Assembly: GCF_031954365.1 (NCBI RefSeq)
Contig: NZ_JAUSVZ010000002.1
Length of the DNA stretch: 64,000 nt
Strand: one strand, 5' to 3'
Source: Brevibacillus aydinogluensis
GTDB taxonomy: Bacteria; Bacillota; Bacilli; Brevibacillales; Brevibacillaceae
How positions within the stretch are numbered: position 1 is the first letter of the stretch; every line of letters begins with the position of its first letter. Under the pieces are notes generated by a model that ran no database searches, was not told the origin of the DNA, and saw only the letters and a program-made list of their open reading frames with translations. The position numbers and the translations under genes were made by a program. Of the stretch, positions 16,622 through 25,870 are shown one piece after another.

Positions 16622-16660
16622 GAAAAGCCGTGCTGCCTGTATAGACAGTACGGCTTCTTC
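16622..16660 (+). terminator. Terminator between the small gene and typA
   Basis: AAGCCGTGCTG-loop-CAGTACGGCTT hairpin; A/T runs on both sides are short, with the better T run on the minus strand (CTTTTCTTTTTT) for typA. Confidence 0.7.
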
Positions 16661-16668
16661 CGTTGTCG

Positions 16669-18510
16669 TTACGCCTGTGCCTGCGCTTCCCAGCGTTTTT
16701 GCTTTTCGTAGCGCTCCCGCTCCGACTTGGTCAGGAACTTCTTGCGCAGGCGGACAGACTGCGGCGTCACTTCGCACAGTTCGTCGTCGTTCAGATACTC
16801 CAGCGCTTCCTCCAGCGTCAGCAGACGGGGGGTTTTCATCTTCACCGTCTCTTCCTTGGTCGCCGAGCGGACGTTGGTGGCGTGCTTTTCCTTGCAGACG
16901 TTGACGGTCAGGTCGTTGTCCCGGTTGTGCTCGCCTACGATCATCCCCTCGTACACCTCTGTCCCCGGGGTGATAAACATCACGCCGCGGTCTTCGACGG
17001 ACATCAGACCGTACGTGGTCGCTGTGCCCGTCTCGTTGGAGATCAGCACGCCGGCACGGCGGCCGCCCACGCTGCCGGGAACGTACGGACGGTAGCTGTC
17101 AAACGAATGGTTCATGATGCCGTATCCGCGGGTAATGGTCAAAAACTCGGTGCGGTAGCCGATCAGCCCGCGGGAGGGAATGATGAACTCCATCCGCACC
17201 TGGCCGAAGCCGTTGTTGATCATGTTGACCATCTCTGCCTTGCGCTGGCCCAGCGTCTCCATGACGGCACCCGTGTACTCCTCCGGCACATCGATAATCA
17301 GGCGCTCTGCCGGCTCCATTTTTTGGCCGTCGATTTCCCGCACGATCACTTCCGGTTTGGAGACGGCAAGCTCAAACCCTTCCCGGCGCATGTTTTCCAC
17401 CAGGATGGAGAGATGAAGTTCGCCCCGGCCGGATACGATAAACGCGTCGGGCGAATCGGTCTCCTCCACACGCAGCGACACGTCTGTCTCCAGCTCCGCC
17501 ATCAACCGGTCGCGCAGTTTGCGGGAGGTGACGTGTTTGCCCTCCCGTCCGGCAAACGGACTGTTGTTGACGAGGAAGGTCATCTGCAGCGTCGGCTCGT
17601 CAATTTTCAACAGGGGCAGCGGATCGGGATGATCGACGTGGCAGACGGTCTCGCCGACGTTGATGTCCTCCAGTCCGGCGATCGCCACAATGTCCCCCGC
17701 TTTGGCCGTCTTTTGCTCCACGCGCTGCAGGCCGGAAAAGCCGAACAGCTTCTGCACGCGCATCCGCTTGATCGAGCCGTCCCGTTTGACGACAGCCACC
17801 ATGTCGTTGACGTTGATCGTCCCGCGGTAAATCCGGCCGATGCCGATGCGGCCCAAAAAGTCGTTGTAATCCAGCATCGTGACCTGCATCTGCAACGGAG
17901 ACGCCTCATCCGCTTCCGGCGCCGGAATGTGCTTGACGATCGTTTCAAACAGCGGGCCCAGGTCGCCCTGCAATTGATCCGGCTCCATCCCCGCAATGCC
18001 CTGCAGACCGGATGCGTATACAATCGGAAACTCCAGCTGATCTTCCGTCGCGTCCAGGTCGATGAACAGATCGTACACCTCGTTGATTACTTCCTGGGGA
18101 CGGGCGTTTTCCCGGTCCACCTTGTTCACGACGACGATCGGCGTCACCTTCGCTTCCAGCGCCTTCTTCAGCACGAAACGGGTCTGCGGCATACAGCCTT
18201 CAAAGGCGTCGACGATAAGCAGCACACCGTCCACCATGCTCATGATCCGCTCCACCTCACCGCCGAAGTCGGCGTGGCCGGGCGTGTCCAGAATGTTGAT
18301 GGTATACTCCTTGTATTTGACGGACGTCGTTTTCGCCAGGATCGTAATGCCTCGCTCCCGCTCCAGATCGTTGGAGTCCATCATCCGCTCCTCCACCTGC
18401 TGGTTGCTGCGGAACGTCCCCGATTGGATCAGCAATTTGTCAACCAGCGTCGTTTTCCCGTGGTCGACGTGGGCAATAATCGCAATGTTGCGGATGTCAA
18501 GACGCTTCAT
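16669..18510 (-). CDS. typA: Translational GTPase TypA/BipA
   Basis: The 613-residue protein has the G motifs of translational GTPases: AHVDHGKT (residue 14), RGITI, DTPGHADFGGE and NKVD, followed by the EF-G-like domains and a C-terminal domain ending in a Lys/Arg-rich stretch. TypA binds ribosomes and helps 50S assembly and growth at low temperature or under stress. Length and motifs are normal. Preceded by AGGAGG. ylaG in B. subtilis is the same gene, near ylaH, ylaJ and ylaK as here. Confidence 0.96.
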   Translation of the reverse strand: MKRLDIRNIAIIAHVDHGKTTLVDKLLIQSGTFRSNQQVEERMMDSNDLERERGITILAKTTSVKYKEYTINILDTPGHADFGGEVERIMSMVDGVLLIVDAFEGCMPQTRFVLKKALEAKVTPIVVVNKVDRENARPQEVINEVYDLFIDLDATEDQLEFPIVYASGLQGIAGMEPDQLQGDLGPLFETIVKHIPAPEADEASPLQMQVTMLDYNDFLGRIGIGRIYRGTINVNDMVAVVKRDGSIKRMRVQKLFGFSGLQRVEQKTAKAGDIVAIAGLEDINVGETVCHVDHPDPLPLLKIDEPTLQMTFLVNNSPFAGREGKHVTSRKLRDRLMAELETDVSLRVEETDSPDAFIVSGRGELHLSILVENMRREGFELAVSKPEVIVREIDGQKMEPAERLIIDVPEEYTGAVMETLGQRKAEMVNMINNGFGQVRMEFIIPSRGLIGYRTEFLTITRGYGIMNHSFDSYRPYVPGSVGGRRAGVLISNETGTATTYGLMSVEDRGVMFITPGTEVYEGMIVGEHNRDNDLTVNVCKEKHATNVRSATKEETVKMKTPRLLTLEEALEYLNDDELCEVTPQSVRLRKKFLTKSERERYEKQKRWEAQAQA

Positions 18511-18634
18511 GTGTACCTCCTCTAGGTATGCGTACCTTTCATATTATCAGGTTGTGAAAAACGGCACAATGGACACCTGCGATGAACGACGATTGGATGT
18601 CACTCAGCCGCCAATCCCGGAGCAGGATTGACGT

Positions 18635-18664
18635 AAAAGAGGTGCGGATGATTCCGCACCTCTT
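18635..18664 (-). terminator. Terminator of speH
   Basis: AAGAGGTGCGG-atgatt-CCGCACCTCTT with TTTTAC on the minus strand. Confidence 0.8.
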
Positions 18665-18681
18665 GGCTTTGCTGGCGATTG

Positions 18682-19086
18682 TTACTTGCTTGCTACTTCA
18701 AACGTCTTGATTTCCGGTTCGGAAACTTGCAGTTCGCCGGTGCCGCGTACCAGTTTCTTCGCGTACACTTTTTCCGGCTTCAGCACGGAAATCAGGTAGT
18801 CGATCGCCACTTGCGGATCGACAGTTTCGCCACAGGTGTAGCAGTCCAGAGCGGCAAATCCGCGCTCGGGATAGGTGTGAATGGACAGGTGGCTTTCCGA
18901 GAGGAGAACCAGAACGGTAGCCCCTTGAGGAGAAAACTGCTTGGCTTGCACGCCCAATACGGTGGCGCCACACGCTTCGGCAGCCTCAATCATTTCTTTC
19001 TTCAAATATTCGGCGTCGTTCAACAAATCAAACTGAACTCCCCATGTGTCAACGGCAACGTGTCTTCCGAAAGTCGAGTATTCCAT
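18682..19086 (-). CDS. speH: S-adenosylmethionine decarboxylase proenzyme (class 1B)
   Basis: The 134-residue proenzyme self-cleaves in LLSESHLSIHTYPE between Glu64 and Ser65 to give the pyruvoyl cofactor. It makes decarboxylated SAM, the aminopropyl donor for spermidine. The catalytic cysteine lies in CYTCGE. The short bacterial length is as in B. subtilis SpeD/SpeH. AAGGGGG precedes the ATG, and CCTAGC/GCTAGG arms bracket the stretch just upstream. It works with SpeA (24286), which is not adjacent. Confidence 0.95.
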   Translation of the reverse strand: MEYSTFGRHVAVDTWGVQFDLLNDAEYLKKEMIEAAEACGATVLGVQAKQFSPQGATVLVLLSESHLSIHTYPERGFAALDCYTCGETVDPQVAIDYLISVLKPEKVYAKKLVRGTGELQVSEPEIKTFEVASK

Positions 19087-19284
19087 CTTTCGGTTTCCCC
19101 CTTCCTAGCAAGTGTAATGTTAAACATCGCTAGGACCTGCGTCATTCACTAACGGGGGCGGTTTTCCTCATGTAATCCACCCTTTAAAGTGAATCCTGGT
19201 TCCTAATCTTGTTTCCAACGAAAACAAACATACCATGCTTCTGCCCAAATGACAATACTTTTTTTGGAGAAAAACCAGGAAAAC

Positions 19285-19314
19285 AAAAAATGGGCGGATG
19301 CGCCCATTTTTTGC
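19285..19314 (-). terminator. Terminator after the 19321 gene
   Basis: AAAAAATGGGCG-gatg-CGCCCATTTTTT; symmetrical, so it can also stop leftward and rightward transcripts. Confidence 0.9.
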
Positions 19315-19320
19315 TTGCTC

Positions 19321-19917
19321 TTATGCTTCCAATTGAAACAAGCGGCGTGACAACGCGGCCAGTCGAAGATCAATCGCATTGACCTTTTCCGGGGCCGTTC
19401 TCTTTGCCCAATTACGCAAATCAAGCCATCGATCCGTCTCTTGCCGAATCGATTCGATCTCCTGTTCGCTGCCCATCTGCCGGAACAGGGATTCCAGTTC
19501 CCGTGCAACGTTTCCGTTGGTGTTCTCGAAGATGGACACCTCTTCGTCGCCGGAGACTTCCTGAATGCTTACGACAGAGCCTTCGTCGTAATGGTAGACG
19601 ATTGTAAATCCGTCGTAGATTCGGTGCACGATTCCGTGACCGCGAAATGTTTTCATGGCTTTTCGCATCGCGTTGGCCAACTGCATGTCTCGGATGAGGT
19701 AGGAACTTTCACACGAATAACGGTTGCCAGTCCGGTGGAAGGTCAGTTGGATCTCCCCGTTCTGATCCGTCAGCAACACGTCACGATCACCGTTGTCGCA
19801 TACTTTAACATCGACTGAAATGTGTTCATTGGCGAAGAGCGCGACAAATCGGTCCAGCTCTTCTTCATTCATCGTGAAATAGGCCTTGGCGTAATTGGTT
19901 GCTAAACGCTGTGCCAT
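19321..19917 (-). CDS. Hypothetical protein with a ribosome site that can be hidden in a hairpin
   Basis: The 198-residue soluble protein (MAQRLATNYAKAYFTMNEEEL start) has a central region rich in beta strands (GEIQLTFHRTGNRYSCESSYLIRDMQ) and a helical C terminus. No family recognised. The GAGGAGATA ribosome site ahead of the ATG is part of a perfect 13-base inverted repeat with 19972-19984, so translation may be controlled by RNA structure. Flanked by a strong terminator; monocistronic. Confidence 0.65.
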   Translation of the reverse strand: MAQRLATNYAKAYFTMNEEELDRFVALFANEHISVDVKVCDNGDRDVLLTDQNGEIQLTFHRTGNRYSCESSYLIRDMQLANAMRKAMKTFRGHGIVHRIYDGFTIVYHYDEGSVVSIQEVSGDEEVSIFENTNGNVARELESLFRQMGSEQEIESIRQETDRWLDLRNWAKRTAPEKVNAIDLRLAALSRRLFQLEA

Positions 19918-19919
19918 AC

Positions 19920-19984
19920 TATCTCCTCAATTCTTGTAAATTCCTGGCTCGTTCAGGCTATAACGACTGCCAATTGAGGAGATA
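19920..19984 (-). promoter_or_regulatory. Leader hairpin covering a ribosome binding site
   Basis: In the transcript TATCTCCTCAATT (19984-19972) pairs perfectly with AATTGAGGAGATA (19932-19920), the latter containing the Shine-Dalgarno bases of the 19321-19917 gene. The loop is 39 bases. The remaining gap 19985-20241 shows no gene. Confidence 0.65.
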
Positions 19985-20241
19985 CGCTACGTGTCAACAA
20001 AGGAACGTTGTAGAATCTGGCCTTGCCCCGTGAATCGATAATCGATTTGGGTAATGAAGGCGGATCACCTACTTTTTGTAATTAAACCGTCCTTGACACT
20101 TTTATTATACACGATGTGCAGGCAAAAGTCTTGAGCGAAAAGCGGATGAATTTTCGCAAAAAGCTCAAATATCCCCAAGAAATGGCGAGGAGGGAAAAAG
20201 AACTCCCTGAATCTGTGCAATGCGTGCCATTCCTGTAGGAT

Positions 20242-20766
20242 TTACCGGCTTTTCTCATCCGGTCGGCCAGCACTGTTGTTCATCGCTTTGCGAATGGCGG
20301 TACGTTCTTCCTCGGAGAGCTGATAAGGAGATTCGCCGCCCTGCACCGGTTTGGCATACATGCGCGATTCATCCCGTCCGTAGATGCTGGTGATGACCAC
20401 GCCGTTCTGCGCGTCGTCCACGATGGCAAGCGAAAAGCTCAAGTCGCTGCCCAGTTCGGCGAACGCATTGTAGCGGACGAGCGCCACGTTGGCACACTGG
20501 CTTCCAACGCGCTGCGCCAGGCGGTTCAGCGTAAACTGCTGGTCATCCTGCCGCTTTTTCACCTCGACCACTTCGTCCATGAGCCGGTGCATGCCCTCTT
20601 CCAGGTTGGCCCCGCCCGTCCCCGACAGCAGCCGGTTGAGCGATTTGCGCAGCCGTTTGATCCGCACGGACTGCATGATGATGAGCACGAGCAGGAGGAG
20701 GTTAAACGCGAGCACGGTCAACAGCAAGATTGGCGTGTCGGCCGTCAATGATAGGAGTGGTTCCAT
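20242..20766 (-). CDS. DUF4446 family membrane-anchored protein
   Basis: The 174-residue protein has one N-terminal membrane helix (about residues 10-32), a coiled-coil stretch (about 60-85) and the conserved C-terminal block ANVALVRYNAFAELGSDLSFSLAIVDDAQNGVVITSIYGRDES typical of DUF4446. Function unknown. AAGGAAG lies before the ATG at 20766; the extension to 20805 has no site. Confidence 0.8.
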   Translation of the reverse strand: MEPLLSLTADTPILLLTVLAFNLLLLVLIIMQSVRIKRLRKSLNRLLSGTGGANLEEGMHRLMDEVVEVKKRQDDQQFTLNRLAQRVGSQCANVALVRYNAFAELGSDLSFSLAIVDDAQNGVVITSIYGRDESRMYAKPVQGGESPYQLSEEERTAIRKAMNNSAGRPDEKSR

Positions 20767-20842
20767 GCGATGTTTTCTTCCTTTCTGGTGGTGCGTAAAT
20801 GCCAAAATCCTCTACTATTGTACCTCCGTCCGGTCGGCCAAT

Positions 20843-21496
20843 TCAAATGGAATCATGCAAATATCGGCAATCGTCTGCAAACAAACAGGCCGAACAGCGG
20901 GGAAGTCGCTTTGCGCAAATCGCCTTGCCGTGCTCCACGATCAAACCGTGCAGCCGGCGCAGGTCTTCCGCCTCCGTCAGTTCCGCCAGAATGGCCCGCC
21001 GCACCTGTTCGTAGGAAAGCACTTCGCCGGTGAGCCGCTGCCACAATCGACGGGTATAGGCGTCCCCGGAAATGGTCGGCCGGGTCAATGCGTAGGCCAG
21101 GATCGTGTCAGCCGTCTCCGGCCCAATTCCTTTCAGGAGCAGAAGCTGTCGGCGCAGCTCGTCCGTGCTGTCTGTCAACCGGCGAAGCCTGTCCACTCCG
21201 CCATGCTCCACGACCCATCCGGCCAGCCGCAGCAGCGCAGCGCTTTTCGCCCGCTGAAATCCGGCCGGACGAATCACCTCCGCCAGTCGTTCGACCGTCT
21301 CGCCAGCCAGTGCCGCCGGTTCAAGCAATCCCGCCTCTTTCAGTCTGTCAAGCGCTTTGCTTGCATTGATCCAGGTCGTATTCTGCACCAGTACGCTCCC
21401 CGCCATGCGGGCGAACGGATCGGTCACTCCCCACCACTCATCCACGGTAAACGACGGGAATGTCCGCTCCAATGTGTGGTATATGCGCTTCCACAT
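20843..21496 (-). CDS. Endonuclease III-like HhH-GPD DNA glycosylase with Fe-S cluster
   Basis: The 217-residue protein has a helix-hairpin-helix (LLLLKGIGPETADTILAYA) and a catalytic aspartate in GDAYTRR, plus the cluster motif C-x6-C-x2-C-x5-C at the C terminus. In the hairpin, the lysine that gives endonuclease III its lyase activity is replaced by Glu (PETAD), which resembles 3-methyladenine glycosylase III-type proteins. It is therefore likely a monofunctional glycosylase for alkylated bases. The start at 21496 follows GGGAGGG; the longer frame runs through a terminator and is rejected. Confidence 0.8.
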   Translation of the reverse strand: MWKRIYHTLERTFPSFTVDEWWGVTDPFARMAGSVLVQNTTWINASKALDRLKEAGLLEPAALAGETVERLAEVIRPAGFQRAKSAALLRLAGWVVEHGGVDRLRRLTDSTDELRRQLLLLKGIGPETADTILAYALTRPTISGDAYTRRLWQRLTGEVLSYEQVRRAILAELTEAEDLRRLHGLIVEHGKAICAKRLPRCSACLFADDCRYLHDSI

Positions 21497-21588
21497 GCGC
21501 TCATCCCTCCCGCAGACGCGTTTCCCTTTCATTGTAGCAGATACACCGCGAGCAAAAAGACGCCTTCCGCGCCCCATTCCGAGACCAA

Positions 21589-21626
21589 AAAAAGCGACAC
21601 CTACCATGACGAGATGTCGCTTTTTT
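21589..21626 (-). terminator. Bidirectional terminator
   Basis: AAAAAGCGACA-loop-TGTCGCTTTTTTT, downstream of the 72-residue gene and upstream of the glycosylase gene. Confidence 0.85.
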
Positions 21627-21682
21627 TATTCTCTATGCACATGTTCGAGACTCATCTTCCTGTACGTTCCTCCAGTCGTTCG

Positions 21683-21901
21683 TTACGCTTCCAGCAGCAG
21701 CATTTCACGGCTGAGCTGCTTTAACCGTTCGGTTGATTTGCGAATTTGCACCTTGTCATTCTCCTGCAGCGCATCGTACAGCGTGGCCAGTTCGTAGTCC
21801 AGTTCCAGGCGCAGGACGGGTATGCGTTCTTCGGCGTCGCGTCGTTTCAGAGCGGCAATCACCTGATCCATGGTTACATTGCAAGCCTTTTCGTGGATCA
21901 T
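21683..21901 (-). CDS. Hypothetical helical protein, 72 residues
   Basis: A small highly charged alpha-helical protein (DQVIAALKRRDAEERIPVLRLE, then LQENDKVQIRKSTERLKQL). AAAGGAG precedes the ATG at a slightly long distance. No family recognised. Followed by a strong terminator. The 469 bases to its right (21902-22370) hold no gene that I can support; they must contain the promoters of this gene and of yktB. Confidence 0.6.
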   Translation of the reverse strand: MIHEKACNVTMDQVIAALKRRDAEERIPVLRLELDYELATLYDALQENDKVQIRKSTERLKQLSREMLLLEA

Positions 21902-22370
21902 TGTTTTCTCAGCTCCTTTTGTTTCGACTGTTCTGACGGCCTCTTCCTGCCGAATGCGCTTTACCGACGAGGTGCCGGTACGTTCATTCGGCCATGCCGT
22001 CGGGGGTGTTCGCGCGGAAAAGAAACTGCCTGTAGGACTCCCTTCACGAGACGCTGCTCCCGCTTTCGAGTGTGTGCGGCATCGCGTGCCGGTGGTCCGG
22101 CCAAGCCAACCTGCCAGCTCCCCAAACTCCAGATTCCTTGTCGTAGTTCATCCACCCCCATTCACAGAATACTCAGACAATGTTGCTGCAGACGGGAGCG
22201 AGTGGTATATCATATTATTCTGCGGCTTGGATTGCTATTCATTTCCCGACATGTATTTTTTTCCGGCTTGTTATGTTATCATATGGGGGATTACAAGCTC
22301 CCTTGACGGGGACGCCTGCCCGTTTCTCGCGGGCAACTTGCGAGACAGTCTGAAGCGAGGTGTCCGTTTC

Positions 22371-23021
22371 ATGAAAACGTTTTCAGGTTTTCGTCAGGAA
22401 GACTTTGACGTATTTGCCATTGACGGCTTGGATAACCGGATGGAGGCGATCAAAACCGTCATCCGCCCGAAACTGGAGGCGCTCGGCCATCATTTCGCCC
22501 CGACGCTCTCCACGGCGTGCGGCAGCGAAATGTTTTACCATGTGGCCAAACACGCCCGCCGGACCGTCAATCCGCCAAACGATACATGGGTGGCCTGGGC
22601 TCCCGACAAGCGCGGGTATAAAAAGCACCCGCATTTTCAGGTGGGGCTGTGGGGCACGCACCTGTTTGTCTGGTACGCCGTCATCTACGAATCGCCCGTA
22701 AAAGAGGAGATCAGTCAATCGATGAAGCGGCATCTGGATGAGATCCTGGAGATCGTCCCCGATGATTTCCGCTGGTCCCCCGACCACACCCAGCCGGACA
22801 GCACCCCGCAGGCTGAATTGGGACGGGAGGGCATCCTCAAGCTGGTGGACAGGCTGGCTGCCGTGAAAAAAGCGGAGATTCTCTGCGGCATTACCATCGA
22901 CCGGCACGATCCGGTGCTGGCCGACGGCGACAAGCTGCTGCAGCGAATGGACGATACATTTGCCGTGCTGACCAGGCTGTACAACCTGTGCAGGTCCGGT
23001 TCGCTGGCTGCTTCTCGCTAA
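22371..23021 (+). CDS. yktB: YktB-like DUF1054 protein
   Basis: The 216-residue protein matches the DUF1054/YktB family: FSGFRQEDFDVFAIDGLDNRM at the start, FAPTLSTACGSEMFYHVAKHARRTVNPPNDTWVAW in the middle. A structure is known for the family but no reaction. The ATG at 22371 begins the conserved region; the open frame upstream to 21870 is not coding. Confidence 0.9.
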   Translation: MKTFSGFRQEDFDVFAIDGLDNRMEAIKTVIRPKLEALGHHFAPTLSTACGSEMFYHVAKHARRTVNPPNDTWVAWAPDKRGYKKHPHFQVGLWGTHLFVWYAVIYESPVKEEISQSMKRHLDEILEIVPDDFRWSPDHTQPDSTPQAELGREGILKLVDRLAAVKKAEILCGITIDRHDPVLADGDKLLQRMDDTFAVLTRLYNLCRSGSLAASR

Positions 23022-23136
23022 AGGTAGTGAGAATATATGCAAAAGAACAGGTCCGCTTTCTATCGAAAATGAGGCGTGCCTGTTCTTTTTTCATTGTCTC
23101 GCGTACCGGACGAGAGATGGGAATAAGCGGTATCGG

Positions 23137-24105
23137 CTATTCCCGCTCGACACTGGCGCGCAGCGCAGCAAGTCTTTCCTCCACCTCCCGGAACATCCGC
23201 TCGAAGAGTTCCTGCACGGTCGGCACATCGTGGATCAAGCCGATCACCTGCCCGGCCCAGCCAAAGCCTTCCTCAGCGTTCCCCTCGTAGATGAAGGTAC
23301 GATTGCGCTCGCCGCTGATGTAGGGCTTCAAGCGTTCGTAGTCAGCGCCTTCCTGCTCCAGCTGCAGGATTCGGTCGGAGCCAGGGGTGCGCACGACGCG
23401 AGCGGGTGTGCCAAGCGTTCGCTTGATGACGGCCGTATCGTGCTCTGTGCCTTTTAACAGTGCGTCCTTATAGGCAGGATGGGCGTGCACGCATTCCTGC
23501 GTGGCGATGAATCGGGTGCCCATCTCCACGCCGTCCGCTCCCAACGCCATCGCCGCGAGCAGACCGCGACCGTCACCAATGCCGCCGCTGGCCAGGACGG
23601 GAATTTTCACCGAATCCACGACGCGGGGAATGAGCACAAACGTCCCGATGTCGTCACGCCCCAAATGGCCGCCGCCCTCCTGACCCACAGCCATAACTGC
23701 ATCGGCACCGATCGCTTCCGCCTTTTGCGCCTGCCGCACGGAGGCGACGAGCACCAGCTTTTTCACGTCATGGCCGTCGGTTCGTCGAATCAGCGGTTCC
23801 GGATTGCCGCCGGTGATTGATATGACCTTGACGCCCTCCTCCAGCGCGACCTCCAGCATGTGTTCGTACGGACGACCGTGCTGGCCGATGGCAAAATTGA
23901 CGCCGAACGGCTTGTCTGTCAGCGCTCGTACCTTGTGAATCTGTTCGCGCAGGGCCTCGGGTGACGGCAGGGACATTGCCGTGATCTGCCCCAGACCGCC
24001 GGCATTGGAGACGGCTGCAGCCAGCTCGGCGTAGGCCAGGTACGCCAATCCCCCCTGGACGATGGGATAGCGGATGTGAAGCAGTTCCGTTACTCTCGTT
24101 TTCAT
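23137..24105 (-). CDS. Nitronate monooxygenase family FMN protein
   Basis: The 322-residue TIM barrel has the nitronate monooxygenase/2-nitropropane dioxygenase pattern: YPIVQGGLAYLAYAELAAAVSNAGGLG at the start, GADAVMAVGQEGGGHLGR, and the phosphate loop VLASGGIGDGRGLLAAMALGADGV followed by GTRF. It oxidises alkyl nitronates to carbonyl and nitrite; FabK-type enoyl reductases share the fold and cannot be fully excluded. The frame stays open far past the start, antisense to speA, but that part is not coding. Divergent from speA. Confidence 0.85.
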   Translation of the reverse strand: MKTRVTELLHIRYPIVQGGLAYLAYAELAAAVSNAGGLGQITAMSLPSPEALREQIHKVRALTDKPFGVNFAIGQHGRPYEHMLEVALEEGVKVISITGGNPEPLIRRTDGHDVKKLVLVASVRQAQKAEAIGADAVMAVGQEGGGHLGRDDIGTFVLIPRVVDSVKIPVLASGGIGDGRGLLAAMALGADGVEMGTRFIATQECVHAHPAYKDALLKGTEHDTAVIKRTLGTPARVVRTPGSDRILQLEQEGADYERLKPYISGERNRTFIYEGNAEEGFGWAGQVIGLIHDVPTVQELFERMFREVEERLAALRASVERE

Positions 24106-24188
24106 CCTCTTCACCTCGCTTATCACAAAACTTCTCGGTGCAGGGGCAAAACTCCTGCCTGTAAACGCATACATGAATAAAAATCCGC

Positions 24189-24216
24189 TTGCTTTCCCGA
24201 TGCTTTTTGCTATACT
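24189..24216 (+). promoter_or_regulatory. Likely SigA promoter of speA
   Basis: TTGCTT (24189-24194), 16-base spacer, TATACT (24211-24216), 70 bases before the speA start. Confidence 0.6.
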
Positions 24217-24285
24217 CAACTTTGTTTGTTTCGTTGCATCCATCATTTTCGCATATTCATCTTTCTGGTAAAGCGAGGCGATCGT

Positions 24286-25758
24286 ATGAGTCAAATGAAA
24301 ACTCCTCTGTTTAGCGGGTTGGTGGAGCACGCCCGAAAAAATCCCATCCAGTTTCACATTCCGGGTCACAAGAAGGGCATGGGCATGCACCCGGCATTCC
24401 GCGAGTTTATCGGGGAGAATGCGCTCTCGATTGACCTCATCAACATTGCTCCTCTGGACGATCTGCATCATCCCAAGGCGATGATCAAAGAGGCTCAGGA
24501 ATTGGCCGCCGAAGCGTTCGGCGCTGATCATACATTCTTTTCCGTACAAGGGACAAGCGGTGCGATCATGGCGATGATCATGGCCACCTGCAAACCCGGT
24601 GACAAGATCATCGTGCCGCGCAACGTGCATAAATCCGTCATGTCGGCGGTTATTTTTGCCGGAGCCGTTCCGGTGTTCATTCACCCGGCCATGGACGAAC
24701 GCCTGGGGATTTCCCACGGGATTACGGTCAAGGCCGTGCAAAAAGCGCTGCAGACCCATCCGGACGCGGCCGCTCTGCTGGTGATCAATCCCACCTATTA
24801 CGGCATCGCCGGGGATCTGCGGGAAATTGTGCGCATCGCCCACCAATACGGCATTCCCGTACTCGTGGACGAGGCCCATGGCGTGCACATCCATTTTCAT
24901 GAGGACCTGCCCATTTCCGCGATGCAGGCGGGGGCGGACATGGCGGCCACCAGCGTACACAAGCTGGGCGGATCGCTCACCCAGACCTCGATTCTCAACG
25001 TGCGGGAAGGACTGGTGGACATCGACCGGGTGAAAACGGTGATGAGCATGCTGACCACCACTTCCACATCGTACATTTTGCTGGCGTCGCTGGACATGGC
25101 CCGGCAGCATCTGGTCCTGAACGGACGGGCGATGATGGACGAAGCGATTCGGCTCGCCGACAAGGCGCGGAAGATGATCAACGAGATTCCCCGCATCTAC
25201 TGCATCGGCCGGGAAATACTCGGCAAACCGGCGACGTATGCAATGGACCCGACGAAGCTCCTGATCCACGTGCGGGATCTTGGCATCACCGGCTGGGAAG
25301 TGGAAAACTGGCTGCGGGACAAGTACAACATCGAAGTGGAATTGAGCGACCTGTACAACGTGCTCTGTCTCATCACCCCCGGCGACACGGACGAGACGAT
25401 TGAGGTACTCGTCAACGCTCTGCGCGAGCTGGCAGTGGAATTTGCCCATGTGCAGGCGGAGGAAAAGCCGGCAATTGTCCTGCCGAGAATCCCCGTGCTG
25501 TCCATGACGCCGCGCGACGCGTTTTACGCGGAGACGGAGGTCATCCCGCTGGCGGAAGCGGAGGGCCGCGTCATTACCGAATTCATCATGGTCTACCCGC
25601 CGGGCATCCCGATTTTTCTCCCCGGCGAAGTGATTACGGCCGACAACATCGCCTACATTCAGGAAAACATTCGCGTCGGTCTCCCGGTACAGGGGCCGGA
25701 AGACGAGACGCTTCGGACCGTCAAGGTGGTCAAACAGCAGGCCGCCATCTCCGGCTAA
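24286..25758 (+). CDS. speA: Arginine decarboxylase (aminotransferase-fold, Orn/Lys/Arg decarboxylase class)
   Basis: The 490-residue PLP enzyme has the same length as B. subtilis SpeA. It has QFHIPGHKKGMGMHP at the start, SVQGTSGAIMA, DEAHGVHIHFH and the PLP lysine in TSVHKLGGSLTQTS. It converts arginine to agmatine, the first step to putrescine and spermidine; lysine decarboxylase activity is possible in this family but the SpeH gene nearby favours polyamine synthesis. The ATG at 24286 follows GCGAGGCG. Confidence 0.92.
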   Translation: MSQMKTPLFSGLVEHARKNPIQFHIPGHKKGMGMHPAFREFIGENALSIDLINIAPLDDLHHPKAMIKEAQELAAEAFGADHTFFSVQGTSGAIMAMIMATCKPGDKIIVPRNVHKSVMSAVIFAGAVPVFIHPAMDERLGISHGITVKAVQKALQTHPDAAALLVINPTYYGIAGDLREIVRIAHQYGIPVLVDEAHGVHIHFHEDLPISAMQAGADMAATSVHKLGGSLTQTSILNVREGLVDIDRVKTVMSMLTTTSTSYILLASLDMARQHLVLNGRAMMDEAIRLADKARKMINEIPRIYCIGREILGKPATYAMDPTKLLIHVRDLGITGWEVENWLRDKYNIEVELSDLYNVLCLITPGDTDETIEVLVNALRELAVEFAHVQAEEKPAIVLPRIPVLSMTPRDAFYAETEVIPLAEAEGRVITEFIMVYPPGIPIFLPGEVITADNIAYIQENIRVGLPVQGPEDETLRTVKVVKQQAAISG

Positions 25759-25768
25759 AGCCAGTGAC

Positions 25769-25806
25769 AGCCGCTGCCTCATCTCGAGTGCAGCGGCTTT
25801 TTTGAT
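25769..25806 (+). terminator. Terminator of speA
   Basis: AGCCGCTGC-loop-GCAGCGGCT followed by TTTTTT. Confidence 0.9.
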
Positions 25807-25811
25807 AATCA

Positions 25812-25860
25812 TAAACAGGCAGGCCAGGAGGGAACCACGCCCTCGCAGCCTGCCTGTTTT
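25812..25860 (-). terminator. Terminator of the beta-propeller gene
   Basis: AAACAGGCAGGC and GCCTGCCTGTTT arms with a 25-base loop, just downstream of the stop at 25871. Confidence 0.8.
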
Positions 25861-25870
25861 GTCTGAAAAA

